Position numbers and translations under genes: made by a program
Assembly (NCBI GenBank): GCA_943788345.1
Contig: CALSPX010000011.1
Location: 1 to 64,000, forward strand
Length of the DNA: 64,000 nt
Reading direction: 5' to 3'
From: Ascidiaceihabitans sp023955215
GTDB lineage: Bacteria > Pseudomonadota > Alphaproteobacteria > Rhodobacterales > Rhodobacteraceae
Shown: piece after piece, positions 33,798-42,499 of the stretch
Layout: the number at the start of each line of letters is the position of its first letter
Position numbering within the stretch: position 1 is the first letter of the stretch
The notes under the pieces: model-generated
Told to the model about the DNA's origin: nothing
Databases searched by the model: none
Seen by the model: the letters and a program-made list of their open reading frames with translations, nothing else

Positions 33798-35183
33798 ATG
33801 GTATTTCTTTCCCTCACCCAGTTGCGCAGCGTTTTAAGCGCAATGATGATTATGGTGACTTGTCTTACCGGAAATATAGTGTCGGCGCAGGAACGAGACG
33901 CATTACCAGACTTCATAGTTGCCGAATATGGGATACCCCCAGAGATCCCAATCGGCCCAATGTCGGATGGATTGCAAGCTGCGATCAAGGTCGCCTTTGT
34001 TGATAGCGTGACGCAATCTGCCTGGGGTGAGAAGCAAACTTTGGCCTTGGCTGAAATCAGGCGGTCCAACGACCCAAGGGTTGTTTGGGTAATTAGTGAT
34101 CTGATGCGTTTTGTCAGTGCGCGTCAATTGAACAATGAATTTAGCGATGTAGCGTCTGAATTGCTGGGTAAGAACCTGCAAACTCGAAACAGTTGGGGCG
34201 ACGTTACCGATCACCTGATCGCTTGGGATATCCCCGCACCCCCAAATTATTTGGACATGAAACGAGCCATTTTTGTTTCGGTCGTACCTGAGTGGGATAA
34301 ATTATTCGTCGAAGGTAATATCGACTGGCGGCTTGTATCTTGGGGTGGTGTGCTGATTGATGATCGTGCCTATGATACGACTGATGAGCAGTGCAATTGC
34401 ATTCCCGCCGCCGACAATCCCGAGGTGACAAACGCAAATGATGCCAAGTGGTTAAAGGACGATGACATCGTGTTTGGTATTGAGGTGAACGGAGAATATC
34501 GGGCCTATCCGCGCCAAATTATGGAAGTGCGCGAGATGGTAAACGACACTTTGGGCGGTCGCGATCTTGGCATTCCGTATTGTACGCTGTGCGGTGCTGC
34601 ACAGGCATATTTCACTGATCGACTTCCTGCAGGTGTTGAACGTCCGATTTTGCGCACATCTGGGCTACTTATTCGATCCAATAAAGTCATGTACGACCTT
34701 GCAACGTATTCTGTGTTCGACACGTTTCTGGGCCATGCAGTCACAGGCCCGCTTGCAGAAATAAACATGCAACTCAAGCAGGCCACAGTTATCACAACCG
34801 AGTGGGGCGCATGGAAAAGCGCCCACCCCGAAACAACGGTTCTTGCTGAGGCCCTCGCGCTTGGCAGTAATCCCGACTTTCGTAACACTCGCGATGCAAA
34901 TGGTCCGATTTTTCCAGTGGGTGATGTTGACCCTCGTTTACCCGTTCATGAAGATATTGTGGGAATAATAACGGCCTCTGGAAGACCTGTCGCATTCCAG
35001 CGCAGCATAGCTGTCGCAACACTACAACGTGGCCAAGAGATTACGTTTGAGAATATCCACTTAGAGCTCGAAGCGGGTGGAATTAAAGCCGTGGGAAATG
35101 ATGGAGTTGATCTGGGGAGCCACCAAGCGTTCTGGTTTGCTTGGTCGCAATTTCATCCACAAACCGCACTTTGGCCGGAGTAA
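33798..35183 (+). CDS. DUF3179 domain protein, secreted
   Basis: A 461-residue protein starting at ATG 33798 (MVFLSLTQLRS), where GGAAGG lies seven bases upstream; a signal peptide ends near IVSAQ. The DUF3179 region is at about residues 230-450, with GIEVNGEYRAYP, the Cys pair IPYCTLCGAAQAY, and C-terminal HQAFWFAWSQFHP. An upstream region of about 180 residues is unrecognised. The Cys pair could bind metal or heme-like ligands, but the family is uncharacterised. It is monocistronic. Confidence 0.85.
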   Translation: MVFLSLTQLRSVLSAMMIMVTCLTGNIVSAQERDALPDFIVAEYGIPPEIPIGPMSDGLQAAIKVAFVDSVTQSAWGEKQTLALAEIRRSNDPRVVWVISDLMRFVSARQLNNEFSDVASELLGKNLQTRNSWGDVTDHLIAWDIPAPPNYLDMKRAIFVSVVPEWDKLFVEGNIDWRLVSWGGVLIDDRAYDTTDEQCNCIPAADNPEVTNANDAKWLKDDDIVFGIEVNGEYRAYPRQIMEVREMVNDTLGGRDLGIPYCTLCGAAQAYFTDRLPAGVERPILRTSGLLIRSNKVMYDLATYSVFDTFLGHAVTGPLAEINMQLKQATVITTEWGAWKSAHPETTVLAEALALGSNPDFRNTRDANGPIFPVGDVDPRLPVHEDIVGIITASGRPVAFQRSIAVATLQRGQEITFENIHLELEAGGIKAVGNDGVDLGSHQAFWFAWSQFHPQTALWPE

Positions 35184-35456
35184 GTTTAAGGTCGCGCCAC
35201 CGGATCTTGTGGGGATTTGTCCGTCCGGTTTGATCCCATAGTTCGTCTCGTTTGTAGCAATTAATGCTATCAAAGTGGTAGCATCGCGCAACGGCGTTTC
35301 ATTCTCGGGGTAAAGCTGGAACCTCTGGGCAAAAACATATATCCTTGACGCAACACAACAAGCGGAGATGTCCCGTGCTCGATACTGCTCGAACTCCCAT
35401 CAAACATTGTAGTCTGACGCAGTCATCCCATCTGGCAACGTTGATCCTGAGTGCTT
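35184..35456. other. Intergenic region before the CoA-ligase gene
   Basis: About 270 bases that probably contain the promoter of the CoA-ligase/thiolase pair. No clear operator or hairpin is seen. Confidence 0.35.
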
Positions 35457-36704
35457 ATGACCGAACTCGCTGACTGGTTTGTCTGGTCGAGCCGTTCAAA
35501 AATTGACCAAAGCGAAAATGTTGGCGATCCATTAGGGTTTGCTGATCAGACACAATCAAATTCCAACCACCTGCGCGGCATCAAGATGTTGCATGAAATT
35601 CGCGCGTTGATACAAAGACGATCGTCGTTTCGTATTCAACCTGATGGCCCGACGGCAATCAAAACTAACGTTGGGGCGTCTGGTGGTCTCCTTGAATGCG
35701 TGACATCGGGAAGCAGCGGCGCGCCCAAGATAATCCGCCGGTCCCATCGCTCGTGGATTGCCAGCTTTGAGGTAAACGCCAACCTTTTTGATTTGTCAGC
35801 TGGTGATACCTATGCTGTCTTCGGCTCATTGGCGCATTCTTTGTCGCTTTATGGGGTCTTAGAAGCTGTTCATATTGGCGCTGATTTGTGTCTGTTGGCC
35901 GGTCTTCGGGCCGACCGGCAGCTAAAAGCACTACAGAAAACCCCAATCACTACGCTTTACGTAACACCCACTCAGATTGAAAACCTGATCACTGTGGCCG
36001 ATGAAAACCTACGCATTGAGAGCGTGAAACGGATCTTTATTGGGGGTGGTGCCCTCAGCACGCTGTTGGCTGACAAGTGCAAGTCGATCTTTCCTGCTGC
36101 AGACCTAAGCCCGTTCTATGGGGCTTCTGAAACGAGTTTCATTACAATGGCCAACAGTCAAAGCCCCGAAGGATCTGTTGGCACCGCTTATCGGGATGTC
36201 GAGATTTCAATTCGCGAGGCCACAGGCCAAGTCACAAACGGGATTGGAGAAATATGGGTGCGCAGCCCATATCTGTACATCGGTTACGCCGATCCTGTTG
36301 CAAGCGATACCCGACATCAAGACGGATTTGTCACCGTTGGAGAATTTGGCTCACTAGACCAAGCGGGGAACCTTTTTATAAAAGGGCGCAAAAGCCGAAT
36401 GGTTACGATTGCAGATCAGAACGTTTTTCCCGATGAGATCGAGCAATTTTTAATGACGCATTACACCGCAGGCCCAGTCGCCGTTGTGGCGCTGCCTGAC
36501 GACAAACGCGGCCACAGATTGGCCGTCGTGGTCGCGGGGCAGGCGCATCAGGTAGATTTAGATAGGGCGCTCCAACTGTGCCGCAAAACGCTTGGAGCAC
36601 ACCACTCGCCCAAGTATACTTTCTTTATAAAGGACCTACCTCAATTGGCATCGGGGAAATTGGATTATAACGCAATTTATGCATGGATCGAGGACCAGCA
36701 GTGA
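35457..36704 (+). CDS. AMP-dependent acyl-CoA synthetase-like (ANL family), short
   Basis: A 415-residue ANL-superfamily adenylating enzyme, about 100 residues shorter than usual at the N-terminus. The ATP P-loop is TSGSSGAPKIIRRSH near residue 85, the A5-like motif is FYGASETSF, and the catalytic Lys motif is LASGKLDYNAI near the C-terminus. The start is ATG 35457 or GTG 35451. It would activate an acid to its CoA thioester. The stop overlaps the thiolase start (GTGA). It resembles OSB-CoA-synthetase/MenE-like enzymes, but the substrate is unknown; a biotin link is only by location. Confidence 0.8.
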   Translation: MTELADWFVWSSRSKIDQSENVGDPLGFADQTQSNSNHLRGIKMLHEIRALIQRRSSFRIQPDGPTAIKTNVGASGGLLECVTSGSSGAPKIIRRSHRSWIASFEVNANLFDLSAGDTYAVFGSLAHSLSLYGVLEAVHIGADLCLLAGLRADRQLKALQKTPITTLYVTPTQIENLITVADENLRIESVKRIFIGGGALSTLLADKCKSIFPAADLSPFYGASETSFITMANSQSPEGSVGTAYRDVEISIREATGQVTNGIGEIWVRSPYLYIGYADPVASDTRHQDGFVTVGEFGSLDQAGNLFIKGRKSRMVTIADQNVFPDEIEQFLMTHYTAGPVAVVALPDDKRGHRLAVVVAGQAHQVDLDRALQLCRKTLGAHHSPKYTFFIKDLPQLASGKLDYNAIYAWIEDQQ

Positions 36705-37807
36705 CACGGTCATACATCTTATCCGCAGTCAGAAGCGCGGTGGTCCCACGCAATGGTGCGTTTTCGCATTTAGCCCTCCATGATTTGGCCAAGCCTGTTG
36801 TTATGGAGTGTATAAACAGAAGTGGCCTTGGTGCTGATGATATCGATGAAGTCATTGTGGGTAATGCCCTTGGAGCAGGGGGAAACCCCGCAAGATTGAT
36901 CTCACTTGCTGCTGGCTTGGGCGAGCATATTGGGGGCCTGACGATTGATCGGCAGTGCTGTAGTGGGTTGGATGCTATCAATCTGGCCAATGCCATGATT
37001 AAATCTGGACAGGCACGCATTGTGATCGTCGGTGGCGTTGAAAGCTATTCGCGCCGCCCTTTGCGATCGCAGACGTTTCACGATGGACGCCCGCCTATCG
37101 CCTATGATCGACCGCCCTTTACGCCTTGGCCAGAGCGCGATCCTGATATGGCGCATGCTACAAACGAACTTGCAAAAAGTTTGAATATTTCGCGGCAAGC
37201 GCAAGATGCATGGGCGATGGAAAGCCATCGAAAAGCGCAGGCTTCGCACGCAAGAATGGCTTCGGAAATTGTTCCGATTGAGGGTGTTGCAAGGGATGTG
37301 TTTACCCGAAATTTGTCTGAGAAAACATGTGCGCGCATGGCACCAATTGTCGGCAGCATTACCCCAGCGAACACCAGTGTTGCTGCGGACGCGGCAGCCT
37401 TTTGCATCGTTGCCAGTCACGATGTTGCAAAATCCATGCGTGGCAAAAGTGTGGAAATCATTTCGGGGCGGACGATCGGTGGCCAACCAGACTGTCCGGG
37501 GATTGCCCCAATTGCGGCAATCCAACAGGTTCTTACGGATGGAAATCTACAGCCTCATGAAATTGATGTCGCCGAGATTATGGAAGCCTATGCCGCACAA
37601 GCTATCGCCTGCGTTTCCCAAACAGGCTTGAATAAAGATCTTACCAATTTGGGTGGAGGCTCCCTCGCACGTGGGCACCCGATTGGTGCGTCGGGTGCAA
37701 TCAATGCAGTGCGTCTGTATCATGAACTGATAGGCGCTGGTGGAAATGGCATAGCGGCAATCGCTGCTGCTGGCGGCTTGGGCACCGCATTGCTTCTGCG
37801 TGCTTAG
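36701..37807 (+). CDS. Thiolase-family protein with altered active site
   Basis: A 368-residue type II thiolase starting at GTG 36701, which overlaps the ligase stop. The nucleophile Cys motif is intact (DRQCCSGLD, residue about 88) and so is GHPIGASGA. However, the usual NEAF reads MEAYA, and the C-terminal CxGG motif reads AAAGGLG, so the second catalytic Cys is missing. The enzyme may catalyse a different step, such as condensation or thioester exchange, or be inactive. Its end overlaps the convergent nitroreductase by 4 bases. Confidence 0.88.
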   Translation: MTRSYILSAVRSAVVPRNGAFSHLALHDLAKPVVMECINRSGLGADDIDEVIVGNALGAGGNPARLISLAAGLGEHIGGLTIDRQCCSGLDAINLANAMIKSGQARIVIVGGVESYSRRPLRSQTFHDGRPPIAYDRPPFTPWPERDPDMAHATNELAKSLNISRQAQDAWAMESHRKAQASHARMASEIVPIEGVARDVFTRNLSEKTCARMAPIVGSITPANTSVAADAAAFCIVASHDVAKSMRGKSVEIISGRTIGGQPDCPGIAPIAAIQQVLTDGNLQPHEIDVAEIMEAYAAQAIACVSQTGLNKDLTNLGGGSLARGHPIGASGAINAVRLYHELIGAGGNGIAAIAAAGGLGTALLLRA

Positions 37808-38487
37808 TCTTTAAACCCTGCGAAACTTGAGAAGCTCTCAAGAGCATCGCGATCTGTTCGGAATTGGTTCACCGGGGCAGAGTCATCTGCGACCCCAAGT
37901 GCTATGCCACAGACAACAAGTTCGTCATCAGGCAAACCTAACGTTGTGGGAATGAGATCGCCGAAATTTGCCAACGCGCCAATACCAGTTGTCGCGTAGC
38001 CACCGGCCTGCGCTGCCATGAAAAGCGCCATCATCGCCATACCAAGGTCCATAAAGCAGCCTTTGCCCATGTCTTTGTGTATTGTGACGACGATACCAAC
38101 AGGCGCATCAAAAAACCGGTAGTTTTGAGTGAACTGTTCTCTTCGCCCTGCAGTGTCGCGACGATCTATGCTAAGTGCGGAGTAAAGTGCATATCCCGCC
38201 GCGCGTTGTTTGGTTTTCAAGTCTGCTGGCATAGGTTGTGGGAAATAGGAGTACTGCGATACGTAGGGGCGTTCTGCCGCCACGGCCTCAAGCAAGGTCG
38301 ATTTAAGAGTATCGAGCGCGTCCCCTGTGAGCACATGAAATTTACCCGGCTGTAGATTGGCACCACTTGGTGCCAACCGTGCCAATTCTAAAACCCGCGC
38401 GACCTCTGATTTTGAAACAGGCGTCGGTTTGAATTTCCGAACGGATCGCCGTTCTTTCAGTAGTTTCTCAAGTTCAATAAAGGTCAT
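37804..38487 (-). CDS. Nitroreductase-family flavoprotein
   Basis: A 227-residue FMN-dependent nitroreductase-fold protein. The N-terminal RRSVRKFKPTPV and LAPSGANLQPGKF bind FMN; a C-terminal GALANFGDLIPTTLGLPDDELVVCGIALG completes the domain. Members reduce quinones, nitro compounds, enones or flavins. It is coupled to bioY by a 4-base ATGA overlap and is the last gene of the bioM-bioN-bioY series. Its role with biotin is unknown. Confidence 0.88.
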   Translation of the reverse strand: MTFIELEKLLKERRSVRKFKPTPVSKSEVARVLELARLAPSGANLQPGKFHVLTGDALDTLKSTLLEAVAAERPYVSQYSYFPQPMPADLKTKQRAAGYALYSALSIDRRDTAGRREQFTQNYRFFDAPVGIVVTIHKDMGKGCFMDLGMAMMALFMAAQAGGYATTGIGALANFGDLIPTTLGLPDDELVVCGIALGVADDSAPVNQFRTDRDALESFSSFAGFKD

Positions 38488-39029
38488 GCGCGGGAGAGAA
38501 TACTTTGCGGCCTGGCTTTGGCAAGGGCTGCTGTGATGACGCCTGCAAGGATCGCTTTGACGAAATCTGCAGGTAAAAAGGCGATGACTAAGAGAGCGGC
38601 TTCAGGGATGGATTTCCCGAGAACAATCGCGAGCCCAGCGACACCGAAAACATAAAGCACAATAACGCCACCAACGGCTGAACCAATCCCAGACACTAGC
38701 GCTAGCGGTGCGGCGCGCCATTTTTCGACGATAAAACCAGTTACAAACGCGGCTATCGGAAAGCCGATCAGGAAGCCGGCTGATGGCGAGACAAAAACGC
38801 CAAGCCCACCACGACCGCCGGCAAGCAAAGGTAAGCCCAATGCGACAAGCAACAAGAATAAGAGTACAGCCAAGGCCCCACGCTTGGACCCTAAGACGGT
38901 ACCACACAGCATAACCCCAAGGCTTTGTGCTGTGATGGGCACGCCAAACCCCAAGGTAAATTTTGGGATCAATCCCAATGCAGCAATCAGAGCGGCAAAG
39001 AGGGCTATCAGAGCAAGATTTCGTTCCAT
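38484..39029 (-). CDS. bioY: Biotin transporter substrate-binding subunit BioY
   Basis: A 181-residue integral membrane S component of the ECF biotin importer, with about six helices. Family signs are GVPITAQSLGVMLCGTVLGSKRG near residues 29-51 and GGRGGLGVFVSPSAGFLIGFP near 71-91. It follows bioN by 21 bases. With BioM and BioN it would give high-affinity biotin uptake. Confidence 0.94.
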   Translation of the reverse strand: MERNLALIALFAALIAALGLIPKFTLGFGVPITAQSLGVMLCGTVLGSKRGALAVLLFLLLVALGLPLLAGGRGGLGVFVSPSAGFLIGFPIAAFVTGFIVEKWRAAPLALVSGIGSAVGGVIVLYVFGVAGLAIVLGKSIPEAALLVIAFLPADFVKAILAGVITAALAKARPQSILSRA

Positions 39030-39050
39030 GATCGGTTCCTTCTAGGGTGT

Positions 39051-39647
39051 TTATAGACCACCGCGGGCCTTTATCGCATCAGCCACATACTCTGCATCAT
39101 CAATGGCTAAAACCGTAAACGGCATAACTATTTTCCAACTTGGCTTCTTATGAGACCTGGCAGACCATGATTGAGTGAGCTGGCCGCCCTTATCAATAAG
39201 TACGGGGGTAAACCGTACAACCAAGGCAATGCCTATCTCAAGCACACGCGTGTTCATTCCAAACCTTCTGAGAGGCGTTGATATCCATCGTATGACCTCA
39301 ATCATTTCTGATAGTTTTGTTGTCATTGTGACGAGGTTCGCCATTGCAACGGCGGATAATAACCGCAGTGTTACGACCAAACCTTCCACCTTTGCGCCAA
39401 TCAAAACGTGCCAAACCAAGATGATGGCGATAAATGGCCACAGGGCAAAAAGCCGTTGCAATCCGGGTTTTGAAAACTGTCTTCCCGGCAGAAGATAAAG
39501 CACAATGCATGCCCCGAATACCGCAGAGTGGAAAACGAGTGAATTTTGCGAGAAAAGAATAACCGTCGCAAAGCACAGCGAACCCAGTTTCAGTCCAGCG
39601 GGCCAGCGATGGGCCCATGTTTCAACCGATGAGTTCAGAGATATCAT
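39051..39647 (-). CDS. bioN: ECF transporter transmembrane protein BioN
   Basis: A 198-residue T component (EcfT/CbiQ family) with four or five hydrophobic helices and the coupling motif ARSHKKPSW near residues 165-173, a form of the usual ARG-type helix. The start at 39647 overlaps the 3' end of bioM by 26 bases; a later start is possible. It links the ATPase to BioY. Confidence 0.85.
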   Translation of the reverse strand: MISLNSSVETWAHRWPAGLKLGSLCFATVILFSQNSLVFHSAVFGACIVLYLLPGRQFSKPGLQRLFALWPFIAIILVWHVLIGAKVEGLVVTLRLLSAVAMANLVTMTTKLSEMIEVIRWISTPLRRFGMNTRVLEIGIALVVRFTPVLIDKGGQLTQSWSARSHKKPSWKIVMPFTVLAIDDAEYVADAIKARGGL

Positions 39648-40365
39648 CTTGGTTTCCTAGCGCATTCATGTGTTTTGTGAAGTTAGAAAGGGTTGTTGCT
39701 GCGGAACCGTCTTCCCTAATGTGCCCATTGTCCAGCCAAATGACACGCTCGTAACCTTGCAAACTCTCGGGGTTATGAGAAATATGGATCAACGTGGCAT
39801 CGATACGATCAAAATAATGGGTCAACTGCAAACGCGTTGGAATGTCTAAACCCGAGAAAGGTTCGTCTAGAATAACGACTTTGGGTTTCATCGCTATGAT
39901 GGCCATCAAGCAAACCAACTGCTTTTGCCCCTGCGAAAGTTGATGTGTTTGGGCTTTGGCCCAGTGCCCCTTATCGAATGCCTTGAGAACCTCGTGAACC
40001 TGATGCTCTGTTTCAAGTTTTGAACAACCCATCTGGATCAAACCAAAACCAAGCTCTTCTTCGACCGTCGGAAATATGATTTGATGATCGGGGTTTTGAA
40101 ACAAGATTCCGACCGTCCGAAGCGCTGCTTTGCGATCTTTGGCAACGTCGATACCGCAAATGCGGACTTCACCTTGATCAGGGGCGACAAGGCCTGACAG
40201 GACGCGCGCAAAGGTGGTTTTCCCAGACCCATTGCGACCTACGATACCTATCCGCTTTTCACGAGCTGACAGTCCAATATCTTTCAACAGCGGGTTTTCG
40301 TTGCGCGACAAGGAAACGCCCGTCATTTCAACTGTGGCCGCCAGTTCATCGAATTCCAAAATCAA
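39622..40365 (-). CDS. bioM: ECF transporter ATPase BioM
   Basis: A 247-residue ABC ATPase. Walker A GRNGSGKTT, Q-loop LFQNPDHQ, signature LSQGQKQL, Walker B VVILDEPFSG and H-loop HISHNP mark a CbiO/EcfA-type subunit. I place the start at TTG 40365 (reads ILEFDELAA), which has AAGGA five bases upstream; ATG 40326 is the alternative. The frame follows the small 40373-40612 ORF by 7 bases and may be co-transcribed with the inositol operon upstream. Confidence 0.88.
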   Translation of the reverse strand: MILEFDELAATVEMTGVSLSRNENPLLKDIGLSAREKRIGIVGRNGSGKTTFARVLSGLVAPDQGEVRICGIDVAKDRKAALRTVGILFQNPDHQIIFPTVEEELGFGLIQMGCSKLETEHQVHEVLKAFDKGHWAKAQTHQLSQGQKQLVCLMAIIAMKPKVVILDEPFSGLDIPTRLQLTHYFDRIDATLIHISHNPESLQGYERVIWLDNGHIREDGSAATTLSNFTKHMNALGNQDDISELIG

Positions 40366-40372
40366 CGGGTCC

Positions 40373-40612
40373 TTATTCTTTTTCGTTGCGCATTGAAGCT
40401 TCAGGAGGTGATGCCCGCGAGGCATAGCCTTCGACATGGGAAAAGGCAAAGCGGATCTTGGCGAACTCCGCAGCATTTGGCAGATCGGGCTCTTTTAAGG
40501 CCTTATCCGCACAAAGTATGGGGTCCGCTTGGCCACCACTCTCCAATCGTTCTTTGAAGCATATCTCCATAATTCGTTTGTATCCAGCGCGCTGAGTATC
40601 AGATGGCCCCAT
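40373..40612 (-). CDS. Hypothetical protein between iolB and bioM (79 aa)
   Basis: Starts at ATG 40612, eight bases after the iolB stop, with AAGG upstream. Helical and acidic in the first 50 residues (ERLESGGQADPILCADKAL), with a polar tail. The composition is protein-like and spacing to both neighbours is tight, so I accept it, but no family is recognised. Confidence 0.45.
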   Translation of the reverse strand: MGPSDTQRAGYKRIMEICFKERLESGGQADPILCADKALKEPDLPNAAEFAKIRFAFSHVEGYASRASPPEASMRNEKE

Positions 40613-40620
40613 CAGGTGCC

Positions 40621-41427
40621 TTATGCATCTCGTTTGGCAATCCAATCGTGGGCAGGGTCATTTTCAAAACGCCATTTGCGCAAGGGGCCTGCCATCACAT
40701 TTAGATAATACAATTCATATCCATAAGGGGCACCGCAAGGGTGGTGGCCTTTGGGTACTAGAACCACATCGCCATCTTTGGCTGCCATGGTTTCATCCAA
40801 CTCACCGTCTTCAGTATATACACGTTGAATTGCAAAGCCTTGAGCGGGATTTAGGCGGTGGTAATAGGTTTCCTCAAGGTAGGTCATGTCGGGATAGTTA
40901 TCTTCATCATGACGGTGGCTTGGGTAAGATGACCAGTTGCCAGAAGGTGTGAATACTTCGGTGACCAGAAGGCTACCTGCAACGTCACGATCTTCCATCG
41001 CGATATTGTTGATGACCCGCTGGTTTTGGCCAATGCCACGTGGGGTCAATTCGATACCATCTGGCCCTATGCGTTGCGCTGGATAGTTGCCTTTTGCGGG
41101 GGCGGTACAAACTGCCAAAACGCAATCGGTCGTGGCTGTTGCTGCCCAGTCGCTATCGCCGGGAACATAGGCGCAGTGGGGTGCTGTCTTTTCAAAAACA
41201 GACATGCGATCACCCATCTTACCAAAGTCGATGCCTGCGGCTTGGATCTCGGCGTGGCCCTCAACCAATACCAGAATTACTTCGCGGTCTCCTGTTGCCT
41301 CGTTGGCCGTTTCACCTGCTTTAAGGTGATAAAGGCCAAAGCCAACATACTCCCATCCGGCCGTTTCTGGCGTAATGTTGTGTACCTTGCCGGATGTATT
41401 GGTCGGCGAGCGAAGAAGATTTGCCAT
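40621..41427 (-). CDS. iolB: 5-deoxy-glucuronate isomerase (IolB), copy 1
   Basis: A 268-residue cupin enzyme of the KduI/IolB family that converts 5-deoxy-D-glucuronate to 2-deoxy-5-keto-D-gluconate in myo-inositol breakdown. The metal-binding region SYPSHRHDEDNYPDMTYLEE (near residues 165-185) and KGHHPCGAPYGYELYYLNVM fit IolB. It is the last catabolic gene of the inositol transporter operon. A second, divergent IolB-family gene is at 51973-52815. Confidence 0.93.
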   Translation of the reverse strand: MANLLRSPTNTSGKVHNITPETAGWEYVGFGLYHLKAGETANEATGDREVILVLVEGHAEIQAAGIDFGKMGDRMSVFEKTAPHCAYVPGDSDWAATATTDCVLAVCTAPAKGNYPAQRIGPDGIELTPRGIGQNQRVINNIAMEDRDVAGSLLVTEVFTPSGNWSSYPSHRHDEDNYPDMTYLEETYYHRLNPAQGFAIQRVYTEDGELDETMAAKDGDVVLVPKGHHPCGAPYGYELYYLNVMAGPLRKWRFENDPAHDWIAKRDA

Positions 41428-41456
41428 GTGAAAATCTCAATTCATTAGTGTTGGAT

Positions 41457-41687
41457 TTATGGATTTTCCGATGGAGCGTTTGCGTCATCGGGCAAAACGA
41501 AATCAAAGAAAAAGACGTAAGTTGAATAGACGCCTATGCCGGCCATTAGCAACGCCCATACGGCGTTACCAGCTGTGGCTTCGACAACCATCCATCCTGC
41601 TAGAACAGCAATCAGGACAATCCGTCGCCAAAGCGGGCGGAAAAAGGGGTGGCGCAATTCTAGGGCGTTGGGCCGCCGTTTGGTCAT
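41457..41687 (-). CDS. DUF3329-like small membrane protein
   Basis: A 76-residue protein starting at ATG 41687, with GGAG upstream. It has a basic N-terminus (PFFRPLWRRI) and two hydrophobic segments (IVLIAVLAGWMVVEA and AVWALLMAGIGVYSTYVFFF). This fits the small DUF3329-type membrane proteins found with sugar ABC transporters. It lies between the ATPase and iolB. Role unknown. Confidence 0.65.
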   Translation of the reverse strand: MTKRRPNALELRHPFFRPLWRRIVLIAVLAGWMVVEATAGNAVWALLMAGIGVYSTYVFFFDFVLPDDANAPSENP

Positions 41688-41703
41688 TGCGCCACTCCAA
41701 TCA

Positions 41704-42498
41704 TTAAACGGTGCCGCCCAAGGAACCTTCAAGCGAGGCAAGCTCTTGGCCGCCAGCCATTAGGTCCTGAAGTGCTTCGGGCGTGATGCCGCCACGTTCC
41801 GCTGTGCCGTGTGTTGTACCGCGATTTAGAACCGTGAAACGATCCCCAACGGCCAAAGCATGGCGCACATTGTGCGTGATGAAGACAACCGCCACACCTT
41901 CTTTGCGCACCTTGTCGATGGTTGCCAAAACATTGGATGTTTGGCGTACGCCCAGTGCAGAAGTTGGTTCATCCAAGATCAATACCTTTGCACCGAAATG
42001 CACTGCGCGTGATATGGCAACCGTCTGGCGTTCACCGCCCGATAGGGTGCCAACGGCCTGATCAGGGCCACGCAGATTGATGCCCATTTTGCGCATGGCT
42101 TCCATAGTTTCATGGTCCGCTTTTTCACGGTCATAAAAACTGATACCCGCGATCTTCTTTGTTGGCTCATTGCCTAAGAAGAAATTGCGACTGACAGACA
42201 TCAAAGGGATCATGGCAAGGTGCTGGTGCACTGTCGCGATACCAGCCTCCATTGCATCACGTGGATTGTCAAAGTTCTGTATGTCGCCATTGACGACGAT
42301 GTCACCATCAGTTGGCTTTACAACACCAGACATCGTTTTGATGAATGTTGATTTACCCGCGCCGTTGTCGCCTAGAAGGCAGTGACATTCGCCAGGGTAA
42401 ATTTTGATAGAAACACCGGCAAGCGCAATAACAGGCCCGTAGGTTTTTCTGATGTTGCGCATCTCGATGATGGGCGTGGATTCTGTTTGAGCATTCAT
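41704..42498 (-). CDS. Inositol-type sugar ABC transporter ATPase
   Basis: A 264-residue single-domain ABC ATPase: Walker A GDNGAGKST, signature LSGGERQTVA, Walker B VLILDEPTSALG, H-loop ITHN. It is the same short form as FrcA. Neighbouring iol genes and binding protein indicate inositol uptake (IatA role, although Caulobacter IatA has two domains). It follows the permease by one base. Confidence 0.9.
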   Translation of the reverse strand: MNAQTESTPIIEMRNIRKTYGPVIALAGVSIKIYPGECHCLLGDNGAGKSTFIKTMSGVVKPTDGDIVVNGDIQNFDNPRDAMEAGIATVHQHLAMIPLMSVSRNFFLGNEPTKKIAGISFYDREKADHETMEAMRKMGINLRGPDQAVGTLSGGERQTVAISRAVHFGAKVLILDEPTSALGVRQTSNVLATIDKVRKEGVAVVFITHNVRHALAVGDRFTVLNRGTTHGTAERGGITPEALQDLMAGGQELASLEGSLGGTV

Positions 42499-42499
42499 A

